Source: JACQFZ01 sp045810625
Lineage (GTDB): Bacteria; Pseudomonadota; Gammaproteobacteria; Acidiferrobacterales; Sulfurifustaceae
DNA length: 45,990 nt
Reading direction: 5' to 3'
Assembly: GCA_045810625.1 (NCBI GenBank)
Contig: JBJMVQ010000021.1
Location: forward strand, 1-45,990
The stretch's first letter is position 1, and each line of letters starts with the position of its first letter. A program made the translations under genes and the position numbers. Below are positions 16,743 to 25,808 of this stretch, piece by piece. Under the pieces are notes generated by a model. That model saw only the letters and a program-made list of their open reading frames with translations. It made no database searches and was not told where the DNA came from.

Positions 16743-17636
16743 ATGGCTGACGTATTGTTCGAATCGAATCTGCAAAGTCTGCCGCTGCTGCATCGCGGCA
16801 AGGTGCGCGACATCTACGCGGTCGGCGACGCGCACATGTTGATCGTCACGTCCGACCGCCTGTCCGCGTTCGACGTGGTCTTGCCGACGCCGATTCCGGG
16901 GAAAGGCGAGGTGCTCACCCGCCTTTCCAACTTTTGGTTCGCCCGCACGCACCACGTCGTGCCCAATCAACTCGCCGATCGGCCGCTCGCCGACGTGCTG
17001 CCGAACGCTGCCGAGCGGCGCGCCGTCGAGGGGCGCGCCATCGTGGTCCGCAAACTGAAAGCGCTGCCGATTGAAGCGATCGTGCGCGGGTACCTCGTCG
17101 GCTCCGGCTGGAAAGAGTACAAGCAAGCGGGAACCGTCTGCGGCCTGCGGTTGCCGGCCGGCTTGCGCGAGGCCGATCGGATTCCCGAGCCGATCTTCAC
17201 GCCGTCGACCAAGGCGGCCGTCGGTTTGCACGACGAGAACATCAGCTTCGACAAGGCGGCCGAGCTGCTCGGCGGCGCGCTCGCCGAGCGCGTGCGCGCG
17301 ACGGCCATCGCAATTTACAAGGAAGCGGCCGACTACGCATTGAGCCGCGGCATCATCATCGCCGACACCAAGTTCGAGTTCGGATTGGATGCGAATGGCC
17401 AGCTCACGCTGATCGATGAGGCGTTGACGCCCGACTCCTCGCGCTTCTGGCCGGTCGACGAATACCGTCCGGGCGCGAATCCGCCGAGCTTCGACAAGCA
17501 GTACGTTCGGGACTATCTCGAGAGCCTCGGTTGGAACAAGAAGCCGCCCGCGCCGGCGCTGCCGCCGGATGTCGTTGCCAAGACGGCCGAGAAGTATCGT
17601 GAGGCGCTGGTGCGTCTGACGGGTTCCGCCGCTTAG
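16743..17636 (+). CDS. purC: Phosphoribosylaminoimidazole-succinocarboxamide synthase
   Basis: 297-residue SAICAR synthase of purine synthesis, joining CAIR and aspartate with ATP. It shows HRGKVRDIY (about 17-25), TSDRLSAFD (36-44), the IVRGYLVGSGWKEY signature and IIADTKFEFG with LTLIDEALTPDSSRFW near the C-terminus. It belongs to the longer (about 300-residue) type and not the 237-residue E. coli type. ATG 16743 is chosen; an in-frame start at 16698 would add 15 residues lacking family similarity. It stands alone, divergent from cysC. Confidence 0.95.
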   Translation: MADVLFESNLQSLPLLHRGKVRDIYAVGDAHMLIVTSDRLSAFDVVLPTPIPGKGEVLTRLSNFWFARTHHVVPNQLADRPLADVLPNAAERRAVEGRAIVVRKLKALPIEAIVRGYLVGSGWKEYKQAGTVCGLRLPAGLREADRIPEPIFTPSTKAAVGLHDENISFDKAAELLGGALAERVRATAIAIYKEAADYALSRGIIIADTKFEFGLDANGQLTLIDEALTPDSSRFWPVDEYRPGANPPSFDKQYVRDYLESLGWNKKPPAPALPPDVVAKTAEKYREALVRLTGSAA

Positions 17637-18046
17637 TTCATTTCGTCGGTCGCCCGGATTTGTCGTGAGGATCCGTGCGACTCCACGTGCCCGCGTTGCG
17701 GCCGAAATTCCGCGCGCGATTTTGCACTCGCATGGCGGATCGAACCTTCCTGTGCGTGCGCCCGATGTGCCCTGACGCTTCGGGCGCTACGCCCAATTCC
17801 TTCGTGACTTCCTGTCAACGAATCGTTTCCCTCGGCCGTTGTTGATGCGGCCGCGGCGCACGCAAACGCAAAACCGTGCCGCCGACCAGCGAAAAACGGC
17901 CGCTGATCCAGTTCCTTGGCATGGGTCGGAGAGATAGTGCTAGAAATCGAAACCAAAACCGGCCGTCTCGGAGTGTCGCATTACGCGGATTCGCGGATAC
18001 CGGTTCTGTCTTTGTCGTCTATCGCAAGCTAATAACGGAGGTTCAT
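17637..18046. other. 410-base intergenic region
   Basis: Between purC and the glycine-zipper gene. Open frames here on both strands are short, arginine-rich shadows without family similarity or ribosome sites. I see no terminator with a T-run after purC and no standard promoter. The last part carries the GGAGG ribosome site at 18037-18041. Confidence 0.5.
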
Positions 18047-18643
18047 GTGTCAGTCTCTCAAGCTGCAGGATTGCCGATCGTGAAGTTGGCCGCGGGCGCC
18101 GTCATCGTGCTGTCCGCCGTCGGTGTTGGCGTCATGACCGGCTTGATTCCGGGTGTGTCATCCCAGGATAAGCCGGCGCAGGTCGCGTCTCAGGAAAGCC
18201 AGGCTGCGGTCGCGTCGACGCCGGCGCCGGCCAAGCACACGCAGGCGAAATCCGCGACCCATGTGGCGACCGCAGAGCAGGCCAGAGAAAGAGTAACTAC
18301 CGCGCCGGCCTGTGCCGACTGCGGCGTCGTCGAATCGGTGGATACCGTCGAAGTCAAAGGCCAGGGCTCCGGCGCCGGTGCGGTGGCGGGCGGTCTTGCC
18401 GGCCTCGTGATCGGTAATCAGATCGGGCAGGGCAAGGGGCGCACGCTGGCGAAGGTCGCGGGCGCGGTCGGCGGCGCGTACGCGGGCAACGAAATCGAGA
18501 AAAACATGAAAAAGACGGTGCAGTACCAGGTCGCCGTCCGCATGAACGACGGTAGCCTCCGCACTATCACCCTGGCGAGCGCCGACGGGCTAACCGCGGG
18601 TACGCGCGTAAAGGTCGCCGGCGACACGGTCGTGCGGCAGTAG
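18047..18643 (+). CDS. Glycine-zipper 2TM-domain protein
   Basis: 198-residue protein. An N-terminal hydrophobic segment (about residues 9-34, LAAGAVIVLSAVGVGVMTG) acts as membrane anchor or uncleaved signal. An Ala/Lys-rich linker follows, then ACADCGVV with two cysteines. A glycine zipper at about residues 108-148 (GAVAGGLAGLVIGNQIGQGKG, then GAVGGAYAGNEIEK) is typical of the SlyB/17-kDa antigen domain, and a small C-terminal beta domain ends TRVKVAGDTVVRQ. No lipobox is present, unlike SlyB. The start is GTG 18047 with GGAGG five bases upstream. Likely an envelope-stability protein by family. Confidence 0.85.
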   Translation: MSVSQAAGLPIVKLAAGAVIVLSAVGVGVMTGLIPGVSSQDKPAQVASQESQAAVASTPAPAKHTQAKSATHVATAEQARERVTTAPACADCGVVESVDTVEVKGQGSGAGAVAGGLAGLVIGNQIGQGKGRTLAKVAGAVGGAYAGNEIEKNMKKTVQYQVAVRMNDGSLRTITLASADGLTAGTRVKVAGDTVVRQ

Positions 18644-18670
18644 AAACGCGGTCTTTAAGCCAGCTTCAAC

Positions 18671-18699
18671 GAAACCCGGCTCCGCCGGGTTTCTTTTTT
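18671..18699 (+). terminator. Rho-independent terminator
   Basis: Perfect 10-base stem GAAACCCGGC (18671-18680) with GCCGGGTTTC (18684-18693), 3-base loop, six T. It follows the glycine-zipper gene by 27 bases. Confidence 0.92.
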
Positions 18700-18755
18700 G
18701 TCCGGTTATCCGGCCGCTTCAAATTCTGCCGAGAGCCGCACTATTATTAACCACG

Positions 18756-19214
18756 ATGAAACGGTGCTTGTGGCTGGTCGTTGCGTGCGGCTGGTGGCTC
18801 GCGGGCTGTAACCGCGACGAGGCGCCGTCCCCGTCGTCTTCTTCGTCCACTTCGTTAACGGCCCCGTTGGCGATGCCGTCACTCGGGTCGCTCAACCATG
18901 GCGCTCAGCTCTTTCAGGAGCATTGCGCGCAATGCCACGGGCCGGAGGCGCAAGGGCATCCGGACTGGCAAACGCCCGGCATTGTTGCCGCGCCTCCGCT
19001 GAACGGTACGGGTAACGATTGGAAGCGGTCGCGCGCGCAGCTGATCGCGATCATCCGAGACGGTACACGGCGCAACGGTGAGCCGGTCATGCCGGGTTGG
19101 AAAGGTCGGCTCAGCGACGCGGATATTGACGACATCATTGCGTGGCTTCAGGCGCTCTGGCCGCCCGACGTTTATCTTCGTTGGCAGCGTACCCACGCCA
19201 GTAATTCCGGTTAG
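18756..19214 (+). CDS. Cytochrome c lipoprotein
   Basis: 152-residue exported monoheme c-type cytochrome. The N-terminus has a lipoprotein signal with LAGC (Cys18), followed by a Ser-rich linker. The heme site is C57AQCH61, and the distal ligand is probably Met112 in PVMPGW. The spacing and the SDADIDDIIAWLQALW helix fit the cytochrome cbb3 CcoP/class I (cytochrome_CBB3) family. It would act as a membrane-tethered electron shuttle in the periplasm. It has its own unit after a terminator, with no strong ribosome site. Electron partners are not evident from neighbours. Confidence 0.88.
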   Translation: MKRCLWLVVACGWWLAGCNRDEAPSPSSSSSTSLTAPLAMPSLGSLNHGAQLFQEHCAQCHGPEAQGHPDWQTPGIVAAPPLNGTGNDWKRSRAQLIAIIRDGTRRNGEPVMPGWKGRLSDADIDDIIAWLQALWPPDVYLRWQRTHASNSG

Positions 19215-19352
19215 CAATCGTCTACTCCTTCGTTTTGCGGATGGCGACTCCTGACACGGCGTCGCCCCGCCGCACTAATGCGGTGACTGCAAGTCATATC
19301 GTTCTAGCTGGATTGGTCTAGCGCGCTAAACCGCGCGCGTTGCGAGGGATCA

Positions 19353-21737
19353 ATGGACGAACTTGCGGTCGAGACGCGTACGACCAAGCGCACACTTTCC
19401 CCGGAGGAGTTGAAACGCCTCGACGCTTATTGGCGTGCGGCGAACTATCTTGCGGTTGGTCAGATTTACCTGCTCGACAATCCGCTGCTGCGCGAGCCGC
19501 TCAAGCCGGAACATGCAAAGCCGCGGCTGCTCGGACACTGGGGCACGACGCCGGGGCTGAATTTCATCTACGTGCACCTGAACCGTGTCATCCGTGCGCG
19601 CGATCTCAACATGATCAACGTTACCGGACCGGGACACGGCGGGCCGGCGCTGTTCGCGCAGACCTGGCTCGAAGGAAGCTACAGCGAGCTGTATCCGGAC
19701 GTTCCTGCGAACGCGGAAGGGATGCGCCGGCTGTTCCGCGAGTTCTCGTTTCCGGGCGGAATGCCGAGCCACGCGGGCGCGCAGACGCCCGGATCGATTA
19801 ACGAAGGCGGCGAGCTCGGTTATTCGCTCGTGCACGCGTTCGGCGCCGCGTTCGACAATCCGGATCTGATCGTCGCGTGCGTGGTCGGCGACGGCGAGGC
19901 GGAGACCGGAGCACTCGCCACATCCTGGCACTCGAACAAGTTTCTCAATCCGGCGCGCGACGGCGCGGTACTGCCGATTCTTCATTTGAACGGCTACAAG
20001 ATCGAGAACCCCACCGTGCTCGCACGCATCAGCCGCGAGGAGCTCGAAGACTTGTTCATCGGTTACGGCTACCGTCCGTACTTCGTCGAGGGAGCCGAGC
20101 CGATGACGATGCACGAGCAATTCGCCACCACGCTCGATCGCATTATCGACGAGATTCAGTTCATCCAGCGCGAAGCGCGCGCGGCGCGTGTACCGGAGCG
20201 GCCGCGCTGGCCGATGATCGTGTTCCGCAGCCCGAAGGGTTGGACCGGACCGAAAGAAGTGGACGGGCGGCCGGTCGAAGGTCACTGGCACTCGCACCAA
20301 GTTCCGTTCGGCGAAGTGCGCACGAATCCCGCCCACCTCGAGCTGCTCGAGCAATGGATGCGAAGCTACGGCCCCGAGGAACTCTTCGATGACGCCGGGC
20401 GGCTGCGCCCGGAGTTGGCTGCGCTCGCGCCGAAAGGAAACCGGCGGCTCGGCATGAATCCGCACGCGAACGGCGGGCTGCTGTTTCGCGATCTCGAATT
20501 GCCCGACTTCCGCCGCTACGCGGTCGCGGTCGATAAACCGGGCGCGGCCGAAGGCGAGTCGACGCGCGTCCTCGGTCAGTTCCTGCGTGACGTCATGAAA
20601 CGCAACGAAGCGACGCGCAACTTCCGCGTCGTCGGTCCGGACGAAACCGGATCGAATCGACTCGGCGCGATCTACGAAGCGAGCGGCCGGGTGTGGATGG
20701 CCGAGCGCAAGCCAACCGACGAATTCCTGAGTCCCGATGGCCGAGTCATGGAGGTGCTGTCCGAGCACCTGTGCCAGGGTTGGCTCGAAGGTTATCTCCT
20801 CACGGGCCGGCACGGCCTGTTCTCGTGCTACGAAGCGTTCGTGCACATCGTCGATTCCATGTTCAACCAGCACGCGAAGTGGCTCAAAGTGAGCCGCGAG
20901 GTGCCGTGGCGCCGGCCGATCGCGTCGTTCAACTATCTTTTGACCTCGCACGTCTGGCGTCAGGATCACAACGGCTTCTCGCATCAGGACCCGGGCTTCC
21001 TCGATGTGGTAGTAAACAAGAAGTCGGAGATCATCCGCGTATACCTGCCGCCCGATGCTAATTGCCTACTGTCGGTCGCGGATCACTGCCTGCGCAGCCG
21101 CAATTACATCAACGTGATGGTCGCCGGCAAGCACCCGCAACCACAGTGGCTCGATATCGACGCGGCCGTCACCCACTGCACCGCCGGGATCGGCATCTGG
21201 GAATGGGCGAGCACTGACCAAGGTTACGAGCCCGACGCGGTGCTCGCGTGCGCGGGCGACGTTGCGACGCTCGAAACGCTCGCGGCGGTCGATTTGCTGC
21301 GCCAGCACCTGCCGGAAGTCAAAGTACGCGTCATTAACGTCGTCGATCTGATGACGCTGCAGCCCGAGCACCCGCACGGGCTGTCGTCGCGCGAGTTCGA
21401 CGCGATGTTCACTCGCGACAAGCCGATCATCTTTGCGTTCCACGGCTATCCGTGGCTGATCCATCGCCTCGCGTATCGCCACACCAATCACGCCAACCTG
21501 CACGTGCGCGGCTACAAGGAGGAGGGCAGTACGACGACGCCGTTCGATATGACCGTGCGCAACGACATGGACCGCTTCCATCTCGCGATGGACGTGATCG
21601 ATCGCGTGCCGGGACTTGCCACCCGCGCAGCGTACGTTCAGCAGCACTTGCGCGATCGCCTGATCGAGCACCGGGAATACATACGCGCGCACGGCGAGGA
21701 CATGGCCGAGGTTCGCGAATGGAAGTGGCCGGGCTGA
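19353..21737 (+). CDS. xfp: Xylulose-5-phosphate/fructose-6-phosphate phosphoketolase
   Basis: 794-residue TPP enzyme cleaving xylulose 5-phosphate or fructose 6-phosphate with phosphate to acetyl phosphate plus glyceraldehyde 3-phosphate or erythrose 4-phosphate. Motifs: GHWGTTPGLNF (61-71), TGPGHGGP (91-98), FPGGMPSH (133-140), and the TPP motif GDGEAETG (179-186). Length is that of the family (about 790-800). GAGGG precedes the ATG. No acetate kinase or phosphotransacetylase gene adjoins it, so the fate of acetyl phosphate must be served from elsewhere. It is followed after 96 bases by the NRAMP-like gene. Confidence 0.95.
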   Translation: MDELAVETRTTKRTLSPEELKRLDAYWRAANYLAVGQIYLLDNPLLREPLKPEHAKPRLLGHWGTTPGLNFIYVHLNRVIRARDLNMINVTGPGHGGPALFAQTWLEGSYSELYPDVPANAEGMRRLFREFSFPGGMPSHAGAQTPGSINEGGELGYSLVHAFGAAFDNPDLIVACVVGDGEAETGALATSWHSNKFLNPARDGAVLPILHLNGYKIENPTVLARISREELEDLFIGYGYRPYFVEGAEPMTMHEQFATTLDRIIDEIQFIQREARAARVPERPRWPMIVFRSPKGWTGPKEVDGRPVEGHWHSHQVPFGEVRTNPAHLELLEQWMRSYGPEELFDDAGRLRPELAALAPKGNRRLGMNPHANGGLLFRDLELPDFRRYAVAVDKPGAAEGESTRVLGQFLRDVMKRNEATRNFRVVGPDETGSNRLGAIYEASGRVWMAERKPTDEFLSPDGRVMEVLSEHLCQGWLEGYLLTGRHGLFSCYEAFVHIVDSMFNQHAKWLKVSREVPWRRPIASFNYLLTSHVWRQDHNGFSHQDPGFLDVVVNKKSEIIRVYLPPDANCLLSVADHCLRSRNYINVMVAGKHPQPQWLDIDAAVTHCTAGIGIWEWASTDQGYEPDAVLACAGDVATLETLAAVDLLRQHLPEVKVRVINVVDLMTLQPEHPHGLSSREFDAMFTRDKPIIFAFHGYPWLIHRLAYRHTNHANLHVRGYKEEGSTTTPFDMTVRNDMDRFHLAMDVIDRVPGLATRAAYVQQHLRDRLIEHREYIRAHGEDMAEVREWKWPG

Positions 21738-21833
21738 GCCGGGCGCGAGGAGCGAGCGATCGGGCGACGCCGCCGTTGAATCACCCGCCCGGCGCATGGG
21801 TGGCGAAGCGAATACCAATGTTACGATTCGGCC

Positions 21834-23159
21834 ATGCGTGCTACCAAAGCGTCTCGGCGCCCCGCTGCGCCGCCCGCTGGCCGATCGCCAAAAGCAGGCG
21901 GGCGATTCCGCGAGCTGCTGCGGAAGCTCGGCCCCGGCCTCATCACCGGCGCCGCGGACGACGACCCGTCCGGCATCGCCACGTACTCGCAAGGCGGTGC
22001 ACTGGTTGGTTTCGGCGCGCTCTGGACGCTGCTCTTCACCTATCCGCTCATGGTCGGCATCCAGGTCGTCAGCGCCCGCCTTGGTTGCGTGACCGGGCGC
22101 GGACTCGCCGCGAATATTCGGCGTTCTTATCCGGTTTGGTTCTTGTATCTGCTGGTCGGCCTGCTGGTTTTCGCCAACACCGTCAACATCGCCGCCGACA
22201 TCGCGGCGATGGGTGATGCCGCCGAGCTCGTGACCGGCGCACCGAGCGCGGTTTACGAGATCGGCTTCGCAGCGTTTTCGCTGATACTGCAAATATTCGT
22301 GCCGTATGGCCGCTACGTGCGCATTCTCAAGTGGCTCACGCTGGCGCTGCTCGCGTATGTCGCCGTGCTGTTCGTCGTCGATATCCCTTGGATCGACGTA
22401 GCGCGTCAGGCGCTGATTCCGCAGAACTTCGCGGACGGTGAGTACGTGCCCATTATCGTTGGAATCTTCGGAACGACCATCAGTCCGTATTTGTTTTTTT
22501 GGCAGGCGGCGCAGGAGGTCGAGGAGCAGCGCAACGGCCACGGCGATCGGCCGCTGCGTCGCGATTCGGCGACAGCCCGGCGACACTTGCGGCGCATCAA
22601 GATCGATACGTACATCGGGATGGCGTTCTCCAACCTGATCGCGTTTATCATCATGCTCTCGACGGCGGTGACGCTGCACGCACAGGGCGTCCACGACATC
22701 GAGACCTCGGCGCAGGCCGCGGAGGCATTGCGACCAATCGCCGGTGATTTCGCATTTCAAATGTTCGCGCTCGGCATTGTCGGTACCGGGCTGCTCGCCG
22801 TACCTGTGCTCGCGGGCTCGGCTGCGTACGCGGTCGCCGAGGCGCTACGCTGGCCCGCCGGTCTCGACTTGAAGCCGGGCGCGGCGAAGGGTTTCTACAC
22901 GATCATCGCTGTGTCGACGCTGCTCGGCGTTGCTTTCGATTTCAGCAGTGTGGCGCCGATGAAGGCGCTCCTCGCCGCGGCGATCGTGAACGGTGTCATC
23001 GCCGTTCCGATGATGGCGGTTCTAATGCGCATGGCGGCCGATCGGCATGTCATGGGGTCGTTCGCGATTACGCGGCGACTCAAAGTGTTGGGTTGGAGCG
23101 CCACGGTCGTCATGGCGGCGATGGCCGTATTGCTTGTCTGGACGTTGTTGCGCGGTTGA
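21834..23159 (+). CDS. NRAMP-family metal transporter, atypical metal site
   Basis: 441-residue inner-membrane protein with about 11 hydrophobic segments, of the NRAMP fold. The TM1 signature reads DDDPSGIATYSQ where Mn/Fe transporters have DPGN, and the TM6 signature reads TTISPYLFFWQ where they have a MPHN-type motif. The metal-binding Asn and Met are therefore absent at the positions they normally occupy. This fits a divergent subgroup of the family and argues against canonical manganese import. A cytoplasmic loop rich in Arg/Glu/His (residues about 228-258) follows TM6. The substrate, which could be Mg2+ or another divalent ion, or none, is open. Confidence 0.85.
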   Translation: MRATKASRRPAAPPAGRSPKAGGRFRELLRKLGPGLITGAADDDPSGIATYSQGGALVGFGALWTLLFTYPLMVGIQVVSARLGCVTGRGLAANIRRSYPVWFLYLLVGLLVFANTVNIAADIAAMGDAAELVTGAPSAVYEIGFAAFSLILQIFVPYGRYVRILKWLTLALLAYVAVLFVVDIPWIDVARQALIPQNFADGEYVPIIVGIFGTTISPYLFFWQAAQEVEEQRNGHGDRPLRRDSATARRHLRRIKIDTYIGMAFSNLIAFIIMLSTAVTLHAQGVHDIETSAQAAEALRPIAGDFAFQMFALGIVGTGLLAVPVLAGSAAYAVAEALRWPAGLDLKPGAAKGFYTIIAVSTLLGVAFDFSSVAPMKALLAAAIVNGVIAVPMMAVLMRMAADRHVMGSFAITRRLKVLGWSATVVMAAMAVLLVWTLLRG

Positions 23160-23330
23160 CCGTTCAGCCGTCGGACATTTTGCGGCGCCGCCGGGCCTTC
23201 ACCGGTTGGCGAATCTTTCGCCCGGCGTTTCGGCTTAGTCTCAATCCGAGAATCGCCCGAGCCGAGCAAAGCGGTTCTCCGCTGGTGTTGGAGTAGCGCA
23301 ATCAGCTGTATTTCCTTTCGGTCCAACGGA

Positions 23331-23346
23331 GTCCCGGCAACGGGAC
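23331..23346 (+). other. Hairpin with GCAA tetraloop upstream of the barrel gene
   Basis: GTCCCG, GCAA, CGGGAC: a perfect 6-base stem closed by a GNRA-type loop, 39 bases before the ATG at 23386. It could be part of a structured leader, but no known riboswitch class is recognised. Confidence 0.4.
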
Positions 23347-23385
23347 GAACCCCATGCGGCTTTTCGAAAACAGGCGTCAGTCGTC

Positions 23386-24201
23386 ATGAGCGGCGCTCGG
23401 CGTCGTTTCGCCATTCTCGTTACGATGGTTTCGTGGTTCGCGCTGGAGCACGCGCGTGCTGCGGAGCTGGCCCTCGAAGCCGGCGCGGAAAATTTTCGCT
23501 GGCGCGAGTTCAACGCCGGTTCACAGTTGATCGAGGAGAGTGGTCCGCGCGTTCGGCTCGGCGTTCAGTGGCGGCAAGTGCTCGAAGGCGATCCGCGCGC
23601 CTCGTTCGAGTTCCGCGGCGCCGGCTACTTCGGGCAAATCGACTACGACGGCCTCGCCTGTACCTTGGCCGGTTCCTGCACGCCCTTCCAAACCAACGCC
23701 CGTTACACCGGTTTGACGGCCGAAGGATTGATGCTCCGCTCGTCTTCCGCGAATTCGGGCGGCATGATCTTCGGCGGCGCCGGGCTCGACGGTTGGCGAC
23801 GCAACATACGCGGCGACGCGAACGTCTCGGGCGCGGTGGAGGATTGGGTCGCGGCGTATCTGTTGGCGGGTGTTGGCGCGCGATGGTTCGGCGATTCCTG
23901 GCGACGCGACGCACGGGTGGGCGTGAAGTATCCGTTCTACGTCGTGGAGTTTCCGGACGCCGCCGACGTGAGGCTCGAGCCGAAGGGTCAGATCTCCTAT
24001 TTCGCCCGGTTCACGCTGGATTCCATTCGCGCCGGCCGGCCGCAATGGGGCGTCGGGGTTTACTACGACAGCTATCGTTTTGCGGCGTCCGACAAAGAGC
24101 GGTTCGAGTCGGGGACCGCGCCGCCGCAAACGATCGTTATTTTCCAACCCGAGAGCCGTCAGGACGTGATCGGCGCATACGTGCTCATTTATCTGCGCTA
24201 G
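23386..24201 (+). CDS. Predicted outer-membrane beta-barrel protein
   Basis: 271-residue exported protein. The signal peptide spans residues 1 to about 25 (FAILVTMVSWFALEHARA, then AELAL). The rest alternates hydrophobic and polar residues in strands such as RVRLGVQWRQVL, FEFRGAGYFGQIDYDG, YLLAGVGARWFG, ARVGVKYPFYVVE and WGVGVYYDSYRFA, and ends DVIGAYVLIYLR, fitting a small transmembrane barrel. Two cysteines in LACTLAGSC could pair. No named family is recognised. It overlaps the end of oxyR on the other strand by 17 bases. Confidence 0.75.
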   Translation: MSGARRRFAILVTMVSWFALEHARAAELALEAGAENFRWREFNAGSQLIEESGPRVRLGVQWRQVLEGDPRASFEFRGAGYFGQIDYDGLACTLAGSCTPFQTNARYTGLTAEGLMLRSSSANSGGMIFGGAGLDGWRRNIRGDANVSGAVEDWVAAYLLAGVGARWFGDSWRRDARVGVKYPFYVVEFPDAADVRLEPKGQISYFARFTLDSIRAGRPQWGVGVYYDSYRFAASDKERFESGTAPPQTIVIFQPESRQDVIGAYVLIYLR

Positions 24202-25141
24202 GCGCGGCCGGCGCGAGCGCGGTCCGTTCGACGGAAGCGCGCGGCAGATGCGCGCGAATGAAATCGGCGAGAATCTCGATCTCGCGCTTGCGCGGGAAGC
24301 GATCGCGGCAAACGAGCACAACGGTTCTCCCGGTATTCTTTCCCTCGATCCGGCGATACCGCACCAGCGGTTTCAGGCGTTTGTCTTCTGTCACTGCGAG
24401 CATGGGCATCAGCGTGTAGCCGGCGCCCGACGCCACCAGGTGGCGCAGCGTTTCGACGCTCGCGACCAGCAGCTCCTTGGTATGGCCGCGGCGGTTCGGC
24501 GGGCAGACGGCGAGGGTCTGATCGCGCAGGCAATGACCATCTTCGAGCAACACCATGTCGGCGGCGTCCAGGTCCGTCACCTTGACGGACGGTTTGCGTC
24601 CGAGCGGATGTGTATTCGGTGCGGCGAGTAGAAAGGGCTCGTTGAACAGCGGCAAGACGTGCAAGCCCTCTTCGACGAAGGTGCGCGCCGCGAGCACTGC
24701 ATCGAGCCGGCCGGCGCGTAGCTCATCGAGCAAGGGCTCGGTCAGACCCTCGCGCAGCAGGAGCTGCAGTCTCGGAAACGCTTTGCGCAGGGGGCCCAGC
24801 AGATGCGGCATCAGGTACGGACCCAGCGTGGCGATCGCGCCGAGCCGAAACGGACCGGCGAGCGGTTCGGCCGGCGATTTCGCCGCGCTTAGAATTTTTT
24901 CGGCTTCTTCCAGAACGATGCGCGCCTGCTGTGCGACGGCTCGTCCTACTTCGGTCGTCTTCACTCCGCGCATGCCGCGCTCGAACAGCGTCACGCCGAG
25001 ATAGTCCTCGATCTTCTTGATTTGCCCGCTCAGCGCCGGCTGACTGACATGGCAGCTGCGCGCCGCTTTGCCGAAATGTGCGTGCTCGGCGACCGCGACG
25101 ACGTATTGCAGATCGCGCAACGTGAGTCCGGCGATGTTCAT
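24185..25141 (-). CDS. oxyR: Hydrogen-peroxide-sensing LysR-type regulator OxyR
   Basis: 318-residue transcription factor. The N-terminal winged helix (residues 1-65, with HFGKAARSCHVSQPALSGQI) is followed by a substrate-binding-type regulatory domain. The redox pair is present as Cys204 (LEDGHCLRDQ) and Cys213 (LAVCP), with the nine-residue spacing of Cys199/Cys208 in E. coli OxyR. It diverges from ahpC, its expected target. A dyad resembling a LysR-type box overlaps its own start codon, suggesting autorepression (inference). Confidence 0.95.
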   Translation of the reverse strand: MNIAGLTLRDLQYVVAVAEHAHFGKAARSCHVSQPALSGQIKKIEDYLGVTLFERGMRGVKTTEVGRAVAQQARIVLEEAEKILSAAKSPAEPLAGPFRLGAIATLGPYLMPHLLGPLRKAFPRLQLLLREGLTEPLLDELRAGRLDAVLAARTFVEEGLHVLPLFNEPFLLAAPNTHPLGRKPSVKVTDLDAADMVLLEDGHCLRDQTLAVCPPNRRGHTKELLVASVETLRHLVASGAGYTLMPMLAVTEDKRLKPLVRYRRIEGKNTGRTVVLVCRDRFPRKREIEILADFIRAHLPRASVERTALAPAAPSADK

Positions 25142-25168
25142 AAGTCTATCTTATCGATCCTATAGGAT
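25140..25168. promoter_or_regulatory. Candidate OxyR operator between oxyR and ahpC
   Basis: Two dyads lie side by side: ATAAG-TCTAT-CTTAT (25140-25154), which satisfies the T-N11-A LysR box, and the perfect palindrome ATCCTATAGGAT (25157-25168). They overlap the oxyR start and lie about 80-105 bases before ahpC, as expected for a divergent peroxide-responsive control region. Confidence 0.6.
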
Positions 25169-25247
25169 TAATCAGTTGGATTGAAGCTCGACGGCGGTCC
25201 ACCATTCACGGCGTAACCCACTTACAACATGCACGAGGAGATCGAAT

Positions 25248-25796
25248 ATGGGACTTAGAGTCGGCGTAGGAGAGAAGTTTCCGCAGTTCTCGGTGCCCGC
25301 CGTCGTGTCGCTCGAGAAGGGAAAGGAGTTCAAGACGGTGAGCTCGGCCGACCTCAAGGATAAGTGGTCGGTGATCTTTTTCTGGCCGATGGATTTTACG
25401 TTCGTGTGCCCGACTGAAATCGCCGAATTCAATCGCGAGCTCAGAAACTTCCACGAGCGCAGCGCGGAAGTCTACGGCGCCAGCACCGATTCGCAGTACG
25501 TGCACGCGGCGTGGCGTCGCGAGCATCCGGACCTGAAAAATCTCGGGTACCCGATGCTCGCGGACAACAAAAAGGAGCTGAGCGAGGCGCTCGGCGTGCT
25601 GCACCCGGTCGAAAAGGTGCCGTTGCGTGCGACGTACATCGTCGATCCGGACGGTATCGTTCGCTGGTTGAGCGTGAACGACCTGAACGTCGGGCGCAAC
25701 ATCAAGGAAGTGCTCCGCACCCTGGACGCGCTTCAGACCGATGAGCTCTGTCCGTGCAACTGGGAGCGCGGCAAGGACACACTGAAAGTCGCGTAA
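25248..25796 (+). CDS. ahpC: Alkyl hydroperoxide reductase AhpC (AhpD-coupled type)
   Basis: 182-residue 2-Cys peroxiredoxin reducing H2O2 and organic peroxides. The peroxidatic Cys54 is in DFTFVCPTE; the C-terminus has two cysteines, 168 and 170, in ELCPCNWERG. That CxC arrangement is the one described in mycobacterial AhpC, which is recycled by AhpD, and fits the ahpD gene downstream. No ahpF is present here. GAGGAG precedes the ATG. Expression is presumably controlled by the divergent OxyR. Confidence 0.95.
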   Translation: MGLRVGVGEKFPQFSVPAVVSLEKGKEFKTVSSADLKDKWSVIFFWPMDFTFVCPTEIAEFNRELRNFHERSAEVYGASTDSQYVHAAWRREHPDLKNLGYPMLADNKKELSEALGVLHPVEKVPLRATYIVDPDGIVRWLSVNDLNVGRNIKEVLRTLDALQTDELCPCNWERGKDTLKVA

Positions 25797-25808
25797 TGAA
25801 ATTATTTC

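Noticed and set aside
17920..17945. Possible sigma-54 promoter (TGGCA ... TGCT)
   Set aside because: The GG-to-GC spacing is too long for a -24/-12 element.
17633..17956. Minus-strand frame of 107 codons after purC
   Set aside because: No ribosome site, no family pattern, and composition typical of non-coding GC-rich DNA.
19350..20984. Long minus-strand frame of 544 codons
   Set aside because: Lies wholly opposite the phosphoketolase gene, has the Arg/His-rich composition of an antisense shadow and no family similarity.
21738..21793. GCCGGGCG/CGCCCGGC pairing between phosphoketolase and the NRAMP-like gene as terminator or metal riboswitch
   Set aside because: Only eight bases with a 40-base loop and no T-run; no match to a known metal-sensing RNA.
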